From assembly GCA_002718285.1 (NCBI GenBank), contig PBAR01000024.1, positions 109,165 to 133,652 of the forward strand: a DNA stretch of 24,488 nt, given 5' to 3'. How positions within the stretch are numbered: the stretch's first letter is position 1; each line of letters begins with the position of its first letter. This stretch comes from Fidelibacterota bacterium. Its GTDB lineage: Bacteria; Marinisomatota; Marinisomatia; Marinisomatales; UBA1611. The translations under genes and the position numbers were made by a program. This document shows positions 1-7,013 of the stretch, piece by piece. The notes under the pieces are model-generated. The model saw only the letters and a program-made list of their open reading frames with translations, was not told where the DNA came from and searched no databases.

Positions 1-639
1 GGGCTTATGCTTGATTTTGGCGGAGTTATTTTAAAAACACCTTTTGAAATGCACCGATTGGTAGAAAAAAAACTTGGAATAAAAAACAATACCCTTTCTT
101 GGTATGGCCCCTTTAACCCTGAATCAGATTTACTATGGGAAAAAATGCAGAATGATGAAATTACTGAACAGGAATACTGGATAGAAAAATCAAAAATTAT
201 TGGCGACCTTATAAATAAAAAATGGACATTGAGAGACTATATGACGTGCTGTTATCATGGGTTTAATGAAAATGATATCATTCGTGAAGAAGCGGTTACT
301 ACAATAAAAAAAATAAAAGACTATGGATATCAAGTAGGAATACTTACTAACGAAATCGAATATTTTCACGGTAAAGATTGGATGGATAACATTCAAATAT
401 TAAAAGAAGTCGAATATCTTATTGATGGTTCTATTACTAAATCATTAAAACCATCATCTAAAGCTTATGAAATAGCAATCAAGGCTTCAGGGCTCGACAC
501 TAAAGAAATTATTTTTATTGATGATCAACTTCGGAATGTTCATGGTGCAAAAAATATGGGTATGCACTCTATTCATTTCGATGTCAGAAATCCTATGATC
601 GCGTATCAAAAAGCATTAACACTTCTCAAGATTAAATGA
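1..639 (+). CDS. HAD-superfamily hydrolase, 5' end cut by window
   Basis: A HAD-like phosphatase or dehalogenase of subfamily IA, acting in the cytoplasm on an unknown small phosphorylated substrate. The first motif is LDFGGVIL at the very start, with the nucleophilic Asp at residue 3 counted from the ATG at position 7. The second motif is GILTN, the Lys motif is SLKPSS, and the acidic motif is IIFIDDQLRNVHGAKNMG. The frame is open to base 1 (Gly-Leu before the first ATG). HAD proteins normally have several residues before motif I, so the true start is probably just outside the window. The second Asp of the usual DxD is Gly, as in many DFGGV-type members such as YihX-like proteins. Its stop overlaps the ATG of the next gene by 4 nt (ATGA), so the two are translationally coupled. 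Confidence 0.85.
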   Translation, partial: GLMLDFGGVILKTPFEMHRLVEKKLGIKNNTLSWYGPFNPESDLLWEKMQNDEITEQEYWIEKSKIIGDLINKKWTLRDYMTCCYHGFNENDIIREEAVTTIKKIKDYGYQVGILTNEIEYFHGKDWMDNIQILKEVEYLIDGSITKSLKPSSKAYEIAIKASGLDTKEIIFIDDQLRNVHGAKNMGMHSIHFDVRNPMIAYQKALTLLKIK

Positions 640-1406
640 TGGGAACTGATAATTCTCAAATACAACAGATGGCAGAGAAACTTATAGAGGCTCGATCAAA
701 CAAGAAACCTATGTTGCCTTTATCAGAAAAATATAATTTGTCAATGAATGATGCATACAGGGTTCAAAAAATAATCATTGACTCAAAAATTGCTCAAGGA
801 AGAAGAATTATTGGCTGGAAACTAGGTTATACATCACTTGCTATGCGTCATCAGATGAAAGTTAACGAGCCAAACTATGGGCCGCTTTTAGATAACATGA
901 TGTTAGATTCGGGGTCTTTCATATCTAGGAATTTGTTACAACCAAGAGTAGAACCCGAGATTGCACTGAGATTTGACAGGAAACTACATATTTCCCATAC
1001 TTTTAAAGAACTTTTAGACTTCATTAAGAACGCCTACATTTCATTAGAAATTGTAGATTCTATATACAAAGACTATTCATTTAAGATAGAAGATAATACT
1101 GCTGATTGTTCTTCTGCAGCACAATTTGTTATTGGCCCGATTATAAATCATGATATATTGGAAGAAGCAAAAATTACTTTTTTAAAAAATGGTCAAACAG
1201 TTGATGAGTGTATTGGCTCTGCCGCTTCTGGACACCCGTTAAATGGCATTCTATGGCTTATAAAATGTTTAGAAAAACAAAATTTAACAATTGAGCCTGA
1301 ACAAATTATTATCACTGGAGGATTAAGTTCTGCAATAAGTATAAAAAATGGTGATCTTATTGAAGCAATCACAGAAGATTCAAAAGTAGTGCAAGTATAT
1401 GGATAA
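636..1406 (+). CDS. 2-keto-4-pentenoate hydratase / 4-oxalocrotonate decarboxylase-like protein
   Basis: A fumarylacetoacetate-hydrolase-superfamily protein of 256 residues, the normal length for MhpD/DmpE hydratases and DmpH decarboxylases. Visible family signatures are GWKLGYTS, NEPNYGPLLDNM, RVEPEIAL (Glu metal ligands) and SLEIVDSIYKDYSFKIEDN followed by ADCSSAAQFVIG. Known members hydrate 2-oxopent-4-enoate or decarboxylate 4-oxalocrotonate in meta-cleavage pathways, including the 2-aminomuconate branch of tryptophan degradation. The sequence alone does not separate hydratase from decarboxylase. The start overlaps the upstream HAD stop by 4 nt. A second ATG three bases later is also possible. 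The 3' end overlaps the next HAD gene by 8 nt. With kynureninase nearby, a role late in kynurenine catabolism is a reasonable inference. Confidence 0.83.
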   Translation: MMGTDNSQIQQMAEKLIEARSNKKPMLPLSEKYNLSMNDAYRVQKIIIDSKIAQGRRIIGWKLGYTSLAMRHQMKVNEPNYGPLLDNMMLDSGSFISRNLLQPRVEPEIALRFDRKLHISHTFKELLDFIKNAYISLEIVDSIYKDYSFKIEDNTADCSSAAQFVIGPIINHDILEEAKITFLKNGQTVDECIGSAASGHPLNGILWLIKCLEKQNLTIEPEQIIITGGLSSAISIKNGDLIEAITEDSKVVQVYG

Positions 1407-2067
1407 AAATAAAAAATGGGTTCCGCAAGCATATCTTTTTGATTTTGAGGGGACTCTGGTAACATTTGAATGGAACCTAAAAAAAGGAGTCAATACAGTA
1501 TTAGAACAAATCAAAGCTATTGGATACTCAAATGATTTATTTGGCAAGAATCCTACTTATGTTGATATCTATAGAGTTGCATCTACTATCATTGAAAAAG
1601 AAAATAAATCAAATGTAATGAATGTTGTTTCTAATATTTTTGATCATTTTGATGATGATGCTTTATCTAGATGGGAATTATATAAAGATACTAAACGGAC
1701 GCTTAGAAAATTAAAAGATAATGATCATACTTTAGGCCTAGTAACAAATGTTGGAGAAAAAGCAATTAAGTCTGCTTTAAAAAAACTAGACCTTAATAAT
1801 ATATTTAAAATTATTATAACCCGAAATCATGTCACCCGATTAAAACCAAATCCAGAAGGATTGATTATTGCAGCAAATTTGCTAAGTACTGATCCAAAAT
1901 CAATATTATTTACAGGTGACTCCTATGATGACCTAGGAGCAGCCAAAGCAGCCAATATGAAAAGTTGTTATCTTAGAGGTGGCCAGGATAAAATCAATTC
2001 TGATGATATTATTCAACCAGATTTTGTCATTAAAAATCTTGATGATTTATTTAATTATAATTTTTAA
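1399..2067 (+). CDS. HAD-superfamily hydrolase, phosphoglycolate-phosphatase-like
   Basis: A 222-residue HAD subfamily IA protein. Motif I is LFDFEGTLV near residues 13-21, motif II is LVTN, the Lys motif is RLKPNPEG, and motif III/IV is ILFTGDSYDDLGAAKAANM. These features place it with Gph/PgmB-type phosphatases; the substrate is unknown. The second acidic residue of the usual DxD is Glu (DFE). This is a conservative but uncommon change at the general acid/base position. The gene starts inside the end of the hydratase gene (8-nt overlap), so three genes form a tightly coupled unit. This HAD is not a close copy of the one at the left edge: motif I differs (DFEGT against DFGGV) and the cap regions do not look alike. 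Confidence 0.86.
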   Translation: MDKNKKWVPQAYLFDFEGTLVTFEWNLKKGVNTVLEQIKAIGYSNDLFGKNPTYVDIYRVASTIIEKENKSNVMNVVSNIFDHFDDDALSRWELYKDTKRTLRKLKDNDHTLGLVTNVGEKAIKSALKKLDLNNIFKIIITRNHVTRLKPNPEGLIIAANLLSTDPKSILFTGDSYDDLGAAKAANMKSCYLRGGQDKINSDDIIQPDFVIKNLDDLFNYNF

Positions 2068-2072
2068 AAGGT

Positions 2073-2117
2073 GGTCAGAAAAAGAATAATTAATTTGATA
2101 AAAAATATCAAATGACC
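2073..2117 (+). terminator. possible hairpin after the HAD-hydratase-HAD unit
   Basis: Starting 6 nt after the HAD stop codon, GGTCA (2073-2077) can pair with TGACC (2113-2117). Inside it, TTTGATA (2094-2100) pairs with TATCAAA (2106-2112) around an AAAAA loop. A second short stem, CTAGAA (2131-2136) with TTCTAG (2146-2151), follows and leads into CATTTCTTT. Neither is a classical GC-rich, U-tailed terminator. In AT-rich DNA such stems can arise by chance. The rest of the 2068-2267 gap shows only a 14-nt direct repeat (AAGAATAATTAATT at 2082-2095 and 2175-2188). Confidence 0.3.
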
Positions 2118-2267
2118 TCATTCCCATCAACTAGAAAACATTCAATTCTAGCATTTCTTTATTGAAGCCTAACCAAGAATAATTAATTCCATGAAATTTT
2201 TATTAAGAATTAGATAAATTTGTAGAATTACTCTATAATCTCTGAAAGTTTTAATCAATTATTTTTC

Positions 2268-3518
2268 GTGATATACAGAAATTCCCATTCATTTGCCAAA
2301 AAACTGGATCAGTTGGATCCATTGAAAGAGTATAGAGAAAAATTTCATTACCCTAAGAATAAAAATAATAATAACATAATCTATTTTACTGGAAACTCCC
2401 TTGGTCTTCAGCCCAAATCAGTTCGGAATTTTGTTGAGAAGGAACTGCATATCTGGGAGAAAAAAGGATTATTTGGCCATTATAGTCGTTGGATTAGTTT
2501 CCATGAAAAACTCATTGAAAATACGGCTAACCTTGTTGGAGCTGAACCTTCTGAAGTAGTAGTAATGAATGCTTTAACAGTTAATATACATTTCCTGCTA
2601 GTTTCATTTTATAAACCCAATAAGGTAAGGAAAAAAATTATGATTGAAAAAGGAGCATTCCCATCCGATCAATATGCCATAAAATCTCAAATAGATTTTC
2701 ATGGATTCTCTCCACAAGATACATTAATTGAATTAAGCCCACGAGAAGGTGAATATATACTTAGAACAGAAGATATTATAAAATCAATAAAAGAAGAAGG
2801 TCAAGAATTAGCAACTATTATTTTTGGCAACCCCAATTATTATACAGGGCAATTTTTTGATATAGAATCCATTACAAAGGCTGGTCATTCTGTAGGTGCA
2901 TTTGTCGGATTTGATCTTGCTCATGCAACTGGAAATCTAGAAATGAAACTCAATGATTGGGATGTAGATTTTGCAGCCTGGTGTTCTTATAAGTATTTGT
3001 GCGCGGGACCAGGTGCCCCAGGCGGTATATTTATTCATAAAAATCACCATGACTGGAAAAAAAGCAGGCTAACGGGTTGGTGGGGGCAAAACAAAGAGAC
3101 TAGATTTGATATGGGTTCTGATTTTGACCCAATTAAAACTGCTGAAGGTTGGCAGGTAAGTAATTCTCCTGTTTTGGGTATGGCTCCATTATTGGCATCT
3201 ATGGAGATATTTAATGAAGTAGGGATGACTGCTATTCGAAAAAAAAGCGAAAAGTTAACAGGTTTTTTAGAGCATTTAATTACAAATATTTTACCAGATG
3301 TAAAAATTATTACTCCTAATAATATTGCAGAAAGAGGATGCCAATTATCACTTGTGGTGCCTGGCGGTAAAACAATCTTTGAACAGCTATCGAATAAAGG
3401 CATTGTATGCGATTGGAGAAATCCAGATGTAATACGTGTTGCACCACATCCATTATTCAACCGCTATGGTGAAGTATATAATTTCGTTATGATACTAAAA
3501 CAAATTCTGTATAAATAA
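2268..3518 (+). CDS. kynU: kynureninase
   Basis: PLP-dependent L-kynurenine (or 3-hydroxykynurenine) hydrolase giving anthranilate (or 3-hydroxyanthranilate) plus alanine. The 416-residue length is typical. Hallmarks are FAKKLDQLDPL at the N-terminus, IYFTGNSLGLQPK (substrate/PLP site), FDLAHATGN (the Asp that contacts the pyridine nitrogen), and WCSYKYLCAGPGAPGG, where Lys242 is the Schiff-base lysine. GWWGQ and the C-terminal CDWRNPDVIRVAPHPLFN are also family features. Translation appears to start at GTG (2268-2270): the family-typical N-terminus follows it directly and no upstream ATG is in frame. No clear Shine-Dalgarno sequence is seen. It lies 200 nt downstream of the hydratase/HAD unit and may have its own promoter. 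Confidence 0.95.
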   Translation: MIYRNSHSFAKKLDQLDPLKEYREKFHYPKNKNNNNIIYFTGNSLGLQPKSVRNFVEKELHIWEKKGLFGHYSRWISFHEKLIENTANLVGAEPSEVVVMNALTVNIHFLLVSFYKPNKVRKKIMIEKGAFPSDQYAIKSQIDFHGFSPQDTLIELSPREGEYILRTEDIIKSIKEEGQELATIIFGNPNYYTGQFFDIESITKAGHSVGAFVGFDLAHATGNLEMKLNDWDVDFAAWCSYKYLCAGPGAPGGIFIHKNHHDWKKSRLTGWWGQNKETRFDMGSDFDPIKTAEGWQVSNSPVLGMAPLLASMEIFNEVGMTAIRKKSEKLTGFLEHLITNILPDVKIITPNNIAERGCQLSLVVPGGKTIFEQLSNKGIVCDWRNPDVIRVAPHPLFNRYGEVYNFVMILKQILYK

Positions 3519-3577
3519 TAAACTCCCTAATGAAACTATGAATACATTTTTCTGCATTCTTTAAAGGGAAAAAATAT

Positions 3578-3605
3578 ATCAATAATTATAAATCAATAAT
3601 TATAA
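3578..3605. repeat. perfect 14-bp tandem duplication
   Basis: The 14-mer ATCAATAATTATAA occurs twice head to tail (3578-3591 and 3592-3605) in the 116-nt gap after kynureninase. It ends 29 nt before the ATG of the next gene. It could be simple slippage in AT-rich DNA or lie in a promoter region. Nothing in the sequence decides this. Confidence 0.9.
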
Positions 3606-3634
3606 ATGTTCCTTATTTTATAGCTGATAAGTAA

Positions 3635-4516
3635 ATGAATGAAACACACAATCCTTATGCTAGTGCACTTGATGGATTAAAATTTAATGACCCTGTATCG
3701 GCTTTTTTTAATTTTTGCCGCGAACGAGAAAGGATTCGGGTAGCAAGAGAAAGTGGTGCTCCAGAGCCATGGACAAAAGACCCTATTTTTCAAAAAGGAC
3801 GGTTTTTGAATGTCTTCCGTGAAGATGACCGTGGAAGCAAGGCCATCCTAAATTTCGCTAAAAACTTAGAAAAGGAATTACCCACTTTAATAAATGCTTT
3901 ATTTTTTGCACGATGGTGCAATAGACAGGAAACTATAGATAAATTATCAATAAATATACTTTCAGAACCTCATCTCTTACGCAAAAAACTCAACTCATTT
4001 GAGCTCTGGTGTAATGATACGGCCTACCCTGTTGAACCAATATATTGGTATGATAAGAAATATTCGAGATTCGATGCATCCACAATTCTATTTTGTAAAA
4101 TTAAAGAATCATTAACTAATGCTATTCTAGGGTCTAATGGTAATGTAATTAAAGCAACTAATGCTGTGAACACTATGTTTAAAATGGAAAATGATTTTCC
4201 TATTTTTATGGCTATTATTGATTTGGCTTGGTTTCGTCCTGATATAATCAACCCTGGTAGCCATGTACCCACTGGAATTGGAGCTGTAGCTTTTCTTAAT
4301 ATTCTTCAGGAATATTTTGGTTTAGAAAACCATCAGCAGACTTGTGACAAAATGATAAATCTACAAGAAGATTATTGGCCCGAAGCTAAGCGTACATTTC
4401 AGCCGATTGATATCGAGTATCTATCTTGCGAATGTAGAAAATATTATAGCTATGTTAATGGAACGAAAACTTTCAAAGGGAAAAATGTCTTTCATCCTAA
4501 TAAACCAGTAAAATAA
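3635..4516 (+). CDS. stand-alone protein resembling the 5-hmdU DNA kinase helical domain / thymine-hypermodification (aGPT-PPlase-like) family
   Basis: A 293-residue soluble protein. Residues 23-71 carry the signature I associate with the helical domain found with 5-hydroxymethyl-dU DNA kinases and alpha-glutamyl/putrescinyl-thymine pyrophosphorylases: an FxFCRERERI helix, the RESGAPEPWTKDPIF stretch, then GRFLNVFREDDR. Further matches are LINALFFARWCNRQET (residues 85-100) and a late DIINPGSHVPTGIGA segment (203-217), which resembles the family's 'D-x-V-x-PG...G' block. Characterised relatives act on thymine modification in phage DNA. Here there is no fused P-loop kinase and no phage gene nearby, so the biochemical role is unknown. 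It could be a domesticated DNA-base enzyme or a DNA-binding helper. It is followed 67 nt later by a LOG-family gene on the same strand. Assignment rests on recalled motifs only. Confidence 0.72.
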   Translation: MNETHNPYASALDGLKFNDPVSAFFNFCRERERIRVARESGAPEPWTKDPIFQKGRFLNVFREDDRGSKAILNFAKNLEKELPTLINALFFARWCNRQETIDKLSINILSEPHLLRKKLNSFELWCNDTAYPVEPIYWYDKKYSRFDASTILFCKIKESLTNAILGSNGNVIKATNAVNTMFKMENDFPIFMAIIDLAWFRPDIINPGSHVPTGIGAVAFLNILQEYFGLENHQQTCDKMINLQEDYWPEAKRTFQPIDIEYLSCECRKYYSYVNGTKTFKGKNVFHPNKPVK

Positions 4517-4583
4517 AATATTATTCTAGAAATATAAAAATATATAAATTGGCATGTAAACCTTTTTTAAAATGTGAACCAAC

Positions 4584-5306
4584 TTGTACTCTGAAATAGA
4601 TAGTATTAGGATGCAGATAAAAGAAAAAACCGTACGAGAATTTTTATCAAAAAAAATTCAGCAACTTAACGATATAGTTGCTGATCTTGATACGCTTGTT
4701 ACGGAAATAGGCACAGATTATTATCGAGTGAGCATATTTGGATCTGCAAGATTAAAACCAGAAACTCATGAATATATAAAAGTGTATCAATTAGCAAGAA
4801 AATTAGCAAAAAATAATGTTGATATTGTTACAGGTGGCGGTCCTGGACTTATGGAAGCAGCAAATGCAGGCGCTAAAGATGGTAGCACAAAATCAAAATC
4901 ATTTGGTTTGTACGTTCATCTTCCTTTTGAAACATCTCCTAATGCTCACTTAGACATAACATATCATCACAAAAAGTTTTCTTCTAGGTTAGATGAGTTT
5001 ATGCGTATAAGTCATGCTGTAATCGTCACCCCAGGAGGAATAGGTACTACTCTAGAATTAATATATACCTGGCAATTAATTCAAGTAGGTCATATTTCTC
5101 CTAGACCAATAATACTTGTTGGTAATATGTGGTCAGGACTTTTAGACTGGATGAAGTCTGAAGTGCTAAAAAAACACTTAATCGATAGTTCTGATTTTGA
5201 CAATATAAATATTGTTGAAAAAGCTGATGAAGTTATTGATATATTAAAACCTTTGATCGATAAATTTTACATTGACCAGAAAGAGAATAAAATAATATCA
5301 CTTTAG
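4584..5306 (+). CDS. LOG-family protein (nucleotide 5'-monophosphate phosphoribohydrolase-like)
   Basis: A Rossmann-fold protein of the LOG family, often misnamed lysine decarboxylase. Motifs are VSIFGSARLK (residues 49-58), TGGGPGLMEAANAGAKDG (83-100), Arg135 in the SSRLDEFM helix, and PGGIGTTLE (150-158), whose Arg and Glu form the known active site. Characterised LOG enzymes cleave the N-glycosidic bond of nucleoside 5'-monophosphates, releasing the base and ribose 5-phosphate. The longest frame begins with TTG at 4584. An in-frame ATG at 4611 would remove nine residues and is also plausible; no strong ribosome site favours either. The N-terminal 45 residues are an extra helical extension. 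Pairing with the upstream DNA-modification-like gene suggests, but does not prove, a nucleotide-related function. Confidence 0.88.
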   Translation: MYSEIDSIRMQIKEKTVREFLSKKIQQLNDIVADLDTLVTEIGTDYYRVSIFGSARLKPETHEYIKVYQLARKLAKNNVDIVTGGGPGLMEAANAGAKDGSTKSKSFGLYVHLPFETSPNAHLDITYHHKKFSSRLDEFMRISHAVIVTPGGIGTTLELIYTWQLIQVGHISPRPIILVGNMWSGLLDWMKSEVLKKHLIDSSDFDNINIVEKADEVIDILKPLIDKFYIDQKENKIISL

Positions 5307-5352
5307 ATCAAATCAGACCGAATTTTTAACTAACACTTTTTTTATTACTAAC

Positions 5353-5395
5353 TATATATAACCATTTCTATAAGCAAGATTATATATATCTTTTT
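5353..5395 (+). terminator. candidate AU-only terminator between convergent genes
   Basis: TATATATAA (5353-5361) can pair with TTATATATA (5380-5388) across an 18-nt loop, followed by TCTTTTT. It sits between the ends of the LOG gene and the convergent MFS gene, where termination is expected. An all-AU stem is weak, so this is tentative. Nothing else is recognisable in 5307-5553. Confidence 0.3.
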
Positions 5396-5553
5396 AAATT
5401 TTCAGGATGAACTAAGGAAAAACTAATTTAAATCCTAATTATATTCAGTAATGATACAATCAAAATTCTTAGACTTTCTCAGTTATGTATAAATTCAATT
5501 GTCTACATGATCAAATAATCAAAAAAAATATTATATACGACCATACATAAGAG

Positions 5554-6858
5554 TTAATCTATAGTAAGTTCATCGGTCAAAGGAATTATTTGACTTGATT
5601 TTCTATTATTAATATCCTCATACTCACTAATTAGTTTAGCATATAGTATTACACCAATAATATAAAAGGTCGCAGTAATTAGAAAGATTTCAAAATAGCG
5701 ATAATTTAAAAGCCTGAGCCATTCAAATAATTTTGCACTGATAAACCATGAAGCACTCCAAAGGCTGGAACTCAATGCACTAACCAATTCTTGATTCTTC
5801 TTTCCAACATAGTTCATCATTAATTCGTTGGAAGCAGGATGGGCCATATGCATAAGCGGTTGACGAAATATGAAAGCGATAATGGCAACCATTAATGCAA
5901 AAGAAAAATCAACATAAAGTTCCATCAATGCCATGACTACTAGACAACATATTGCCAATGACTGTACAACAACGATAGTCAACCAATAACCATATTTCTT
6001 TCTCAGATATGGTACTGATAAAGAAAAAATGAAAACAAATAGTGCGGTAACGCTTCCCAGAAGACTGAATTCTCTGGATCCAAGCCCGAATACAGAATTA
6101 AAAAATAAGTTTACAAATGGTATTGTCAAACCTGCGCCGACAGAGATCAATATCAAAGGGGAGATCGCTTTAAAAATTACCGACCAATCATATGATTTAT
6201 GTATTAAAAACAAATCATTATTTTTTCCAAGGCGTTGTTGGTTGCTTTCTTTAATCATTAGAGCAAAAAATATAGAACTTGCACCCAAAATTGTAATGAA
6301 CCATAGAGTAGTGTATTCATTCATGATAAATTTCCATTCCCCTATTTTTAAATATCCAACCCAATCCAAACTGCTGATAATTAAACCGGAAAATATAGTA
6401 GCCAAAGACCAGGTTGCAGCGCTAAGAGATAGTGCTTCAGTGCTATTTTCTGAAGTAGTATTTCGTAAGATAAATGGCAATGCACATACTCTCATGAGCA
6501 TCATTCCAAAACCCCATGATAAAAATCCTAATTGAATCATAGGAACTATCTGGTTATGGACAGATTGAATTATTAGTCCACTTGTCAGCGGTACAACAAA
6601 CGCAGATAAAATAAATAACGGTTTAAGTTTTTTCCCGCGTATATAAATACCCAGCGGCAATGCGAATGCCAGAGCACCCATAAATCGTAACGAATTAAAC
6701 GATGCAATTTCGGGGTCACTATATCCTTGCTTCCGTAAAAATATATTTAAAATAAGTATAAAAGCAACATGGATAAGGCTAAGAGTAAATTCCATAAGAA
6801 TGAGCAGATGAATATCCCAAGGAAGATTATGGTAACTACGAAATATTTTTTTTAGCAT
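5554..6858 (-). CDS. MFS-type membrane transporter
   Basis: A 434-residue integral membrane protein with about twelve hydrophobic segments separated by short charged loops. This is the size and layout of the major facilitator superfamily. Visible segments include the first helix LLILMEFTLSLIHVAFILIL, a G-rich helix near residues 130-150 and a central hydrophilic loop at about 208-228 (KESNQQRLGKNN...) between the two six-helix halves. The substrate cannot be read from the sequence. It lies 155 nt downstream of the metal-receptor gene on the same strand, so co-transcription is possible but not shown. The C-terminal 25 residues are a polar cytoplasmic tail. Confidence 0.82.
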   Translation of the reverse strand: MLKKIFRSYHNLPWDIHLLILMEFTLSLIHVAFILILNIFLRKQGYSDPEIASFNSLRFMGALAFALPLGIYIRGKKLKPLFILSAFVVPLTSGLIIQSVHNQIVPMIQLGFLSWGFGMMLMRVCALPFILRNTTSENSTEALSLSAATWSLATIFSGLIISSLDWVGYLKIGEWKFIMNEYTTLWFITILGASSIFFALMIKESNQQRLGKNNDLFLIHKSYDWSVIFKAISPLILISVGAGLTIPFVNLFFNSVFGLGSREFSLLGSVTALFVFIFSLSVPYLRKKYGYWLTIVVVQSLAICCLVVMALMELYVDFSFALMVAIIAFIFRQPLMHMAHPASNELMMNYVGKKNQELVSALSSSLWSASWFISAKLFEWLRLLNYRYFEIFLITATFYIIGVILYAKLISEYEDINNRKSSQIIPLTDELTID

Positions 6859-7013
6859 ATATATAAATAATAGATTGGAATTAAGAACCTATTTAGATGA
6901 CTTAGATTATAAGGTGCAATTCGCTCTTAATCAATTCAACTATTCTTTCATCCAGGAGATAATCAGTTGAATCGTTTTTCTTCTTTAATTAGTAAATTTG
7001 TTATAATGCAAAG

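Noticed and set aside
3635..5306. Prophage or phage-derived hypermodification island
   Set aside because: No capsid, terminase, polymerase, integrase or thymidylate-synthase-like gene is nearby, and base composition looks like the neighbours. Only single-gene domestication remains possible.
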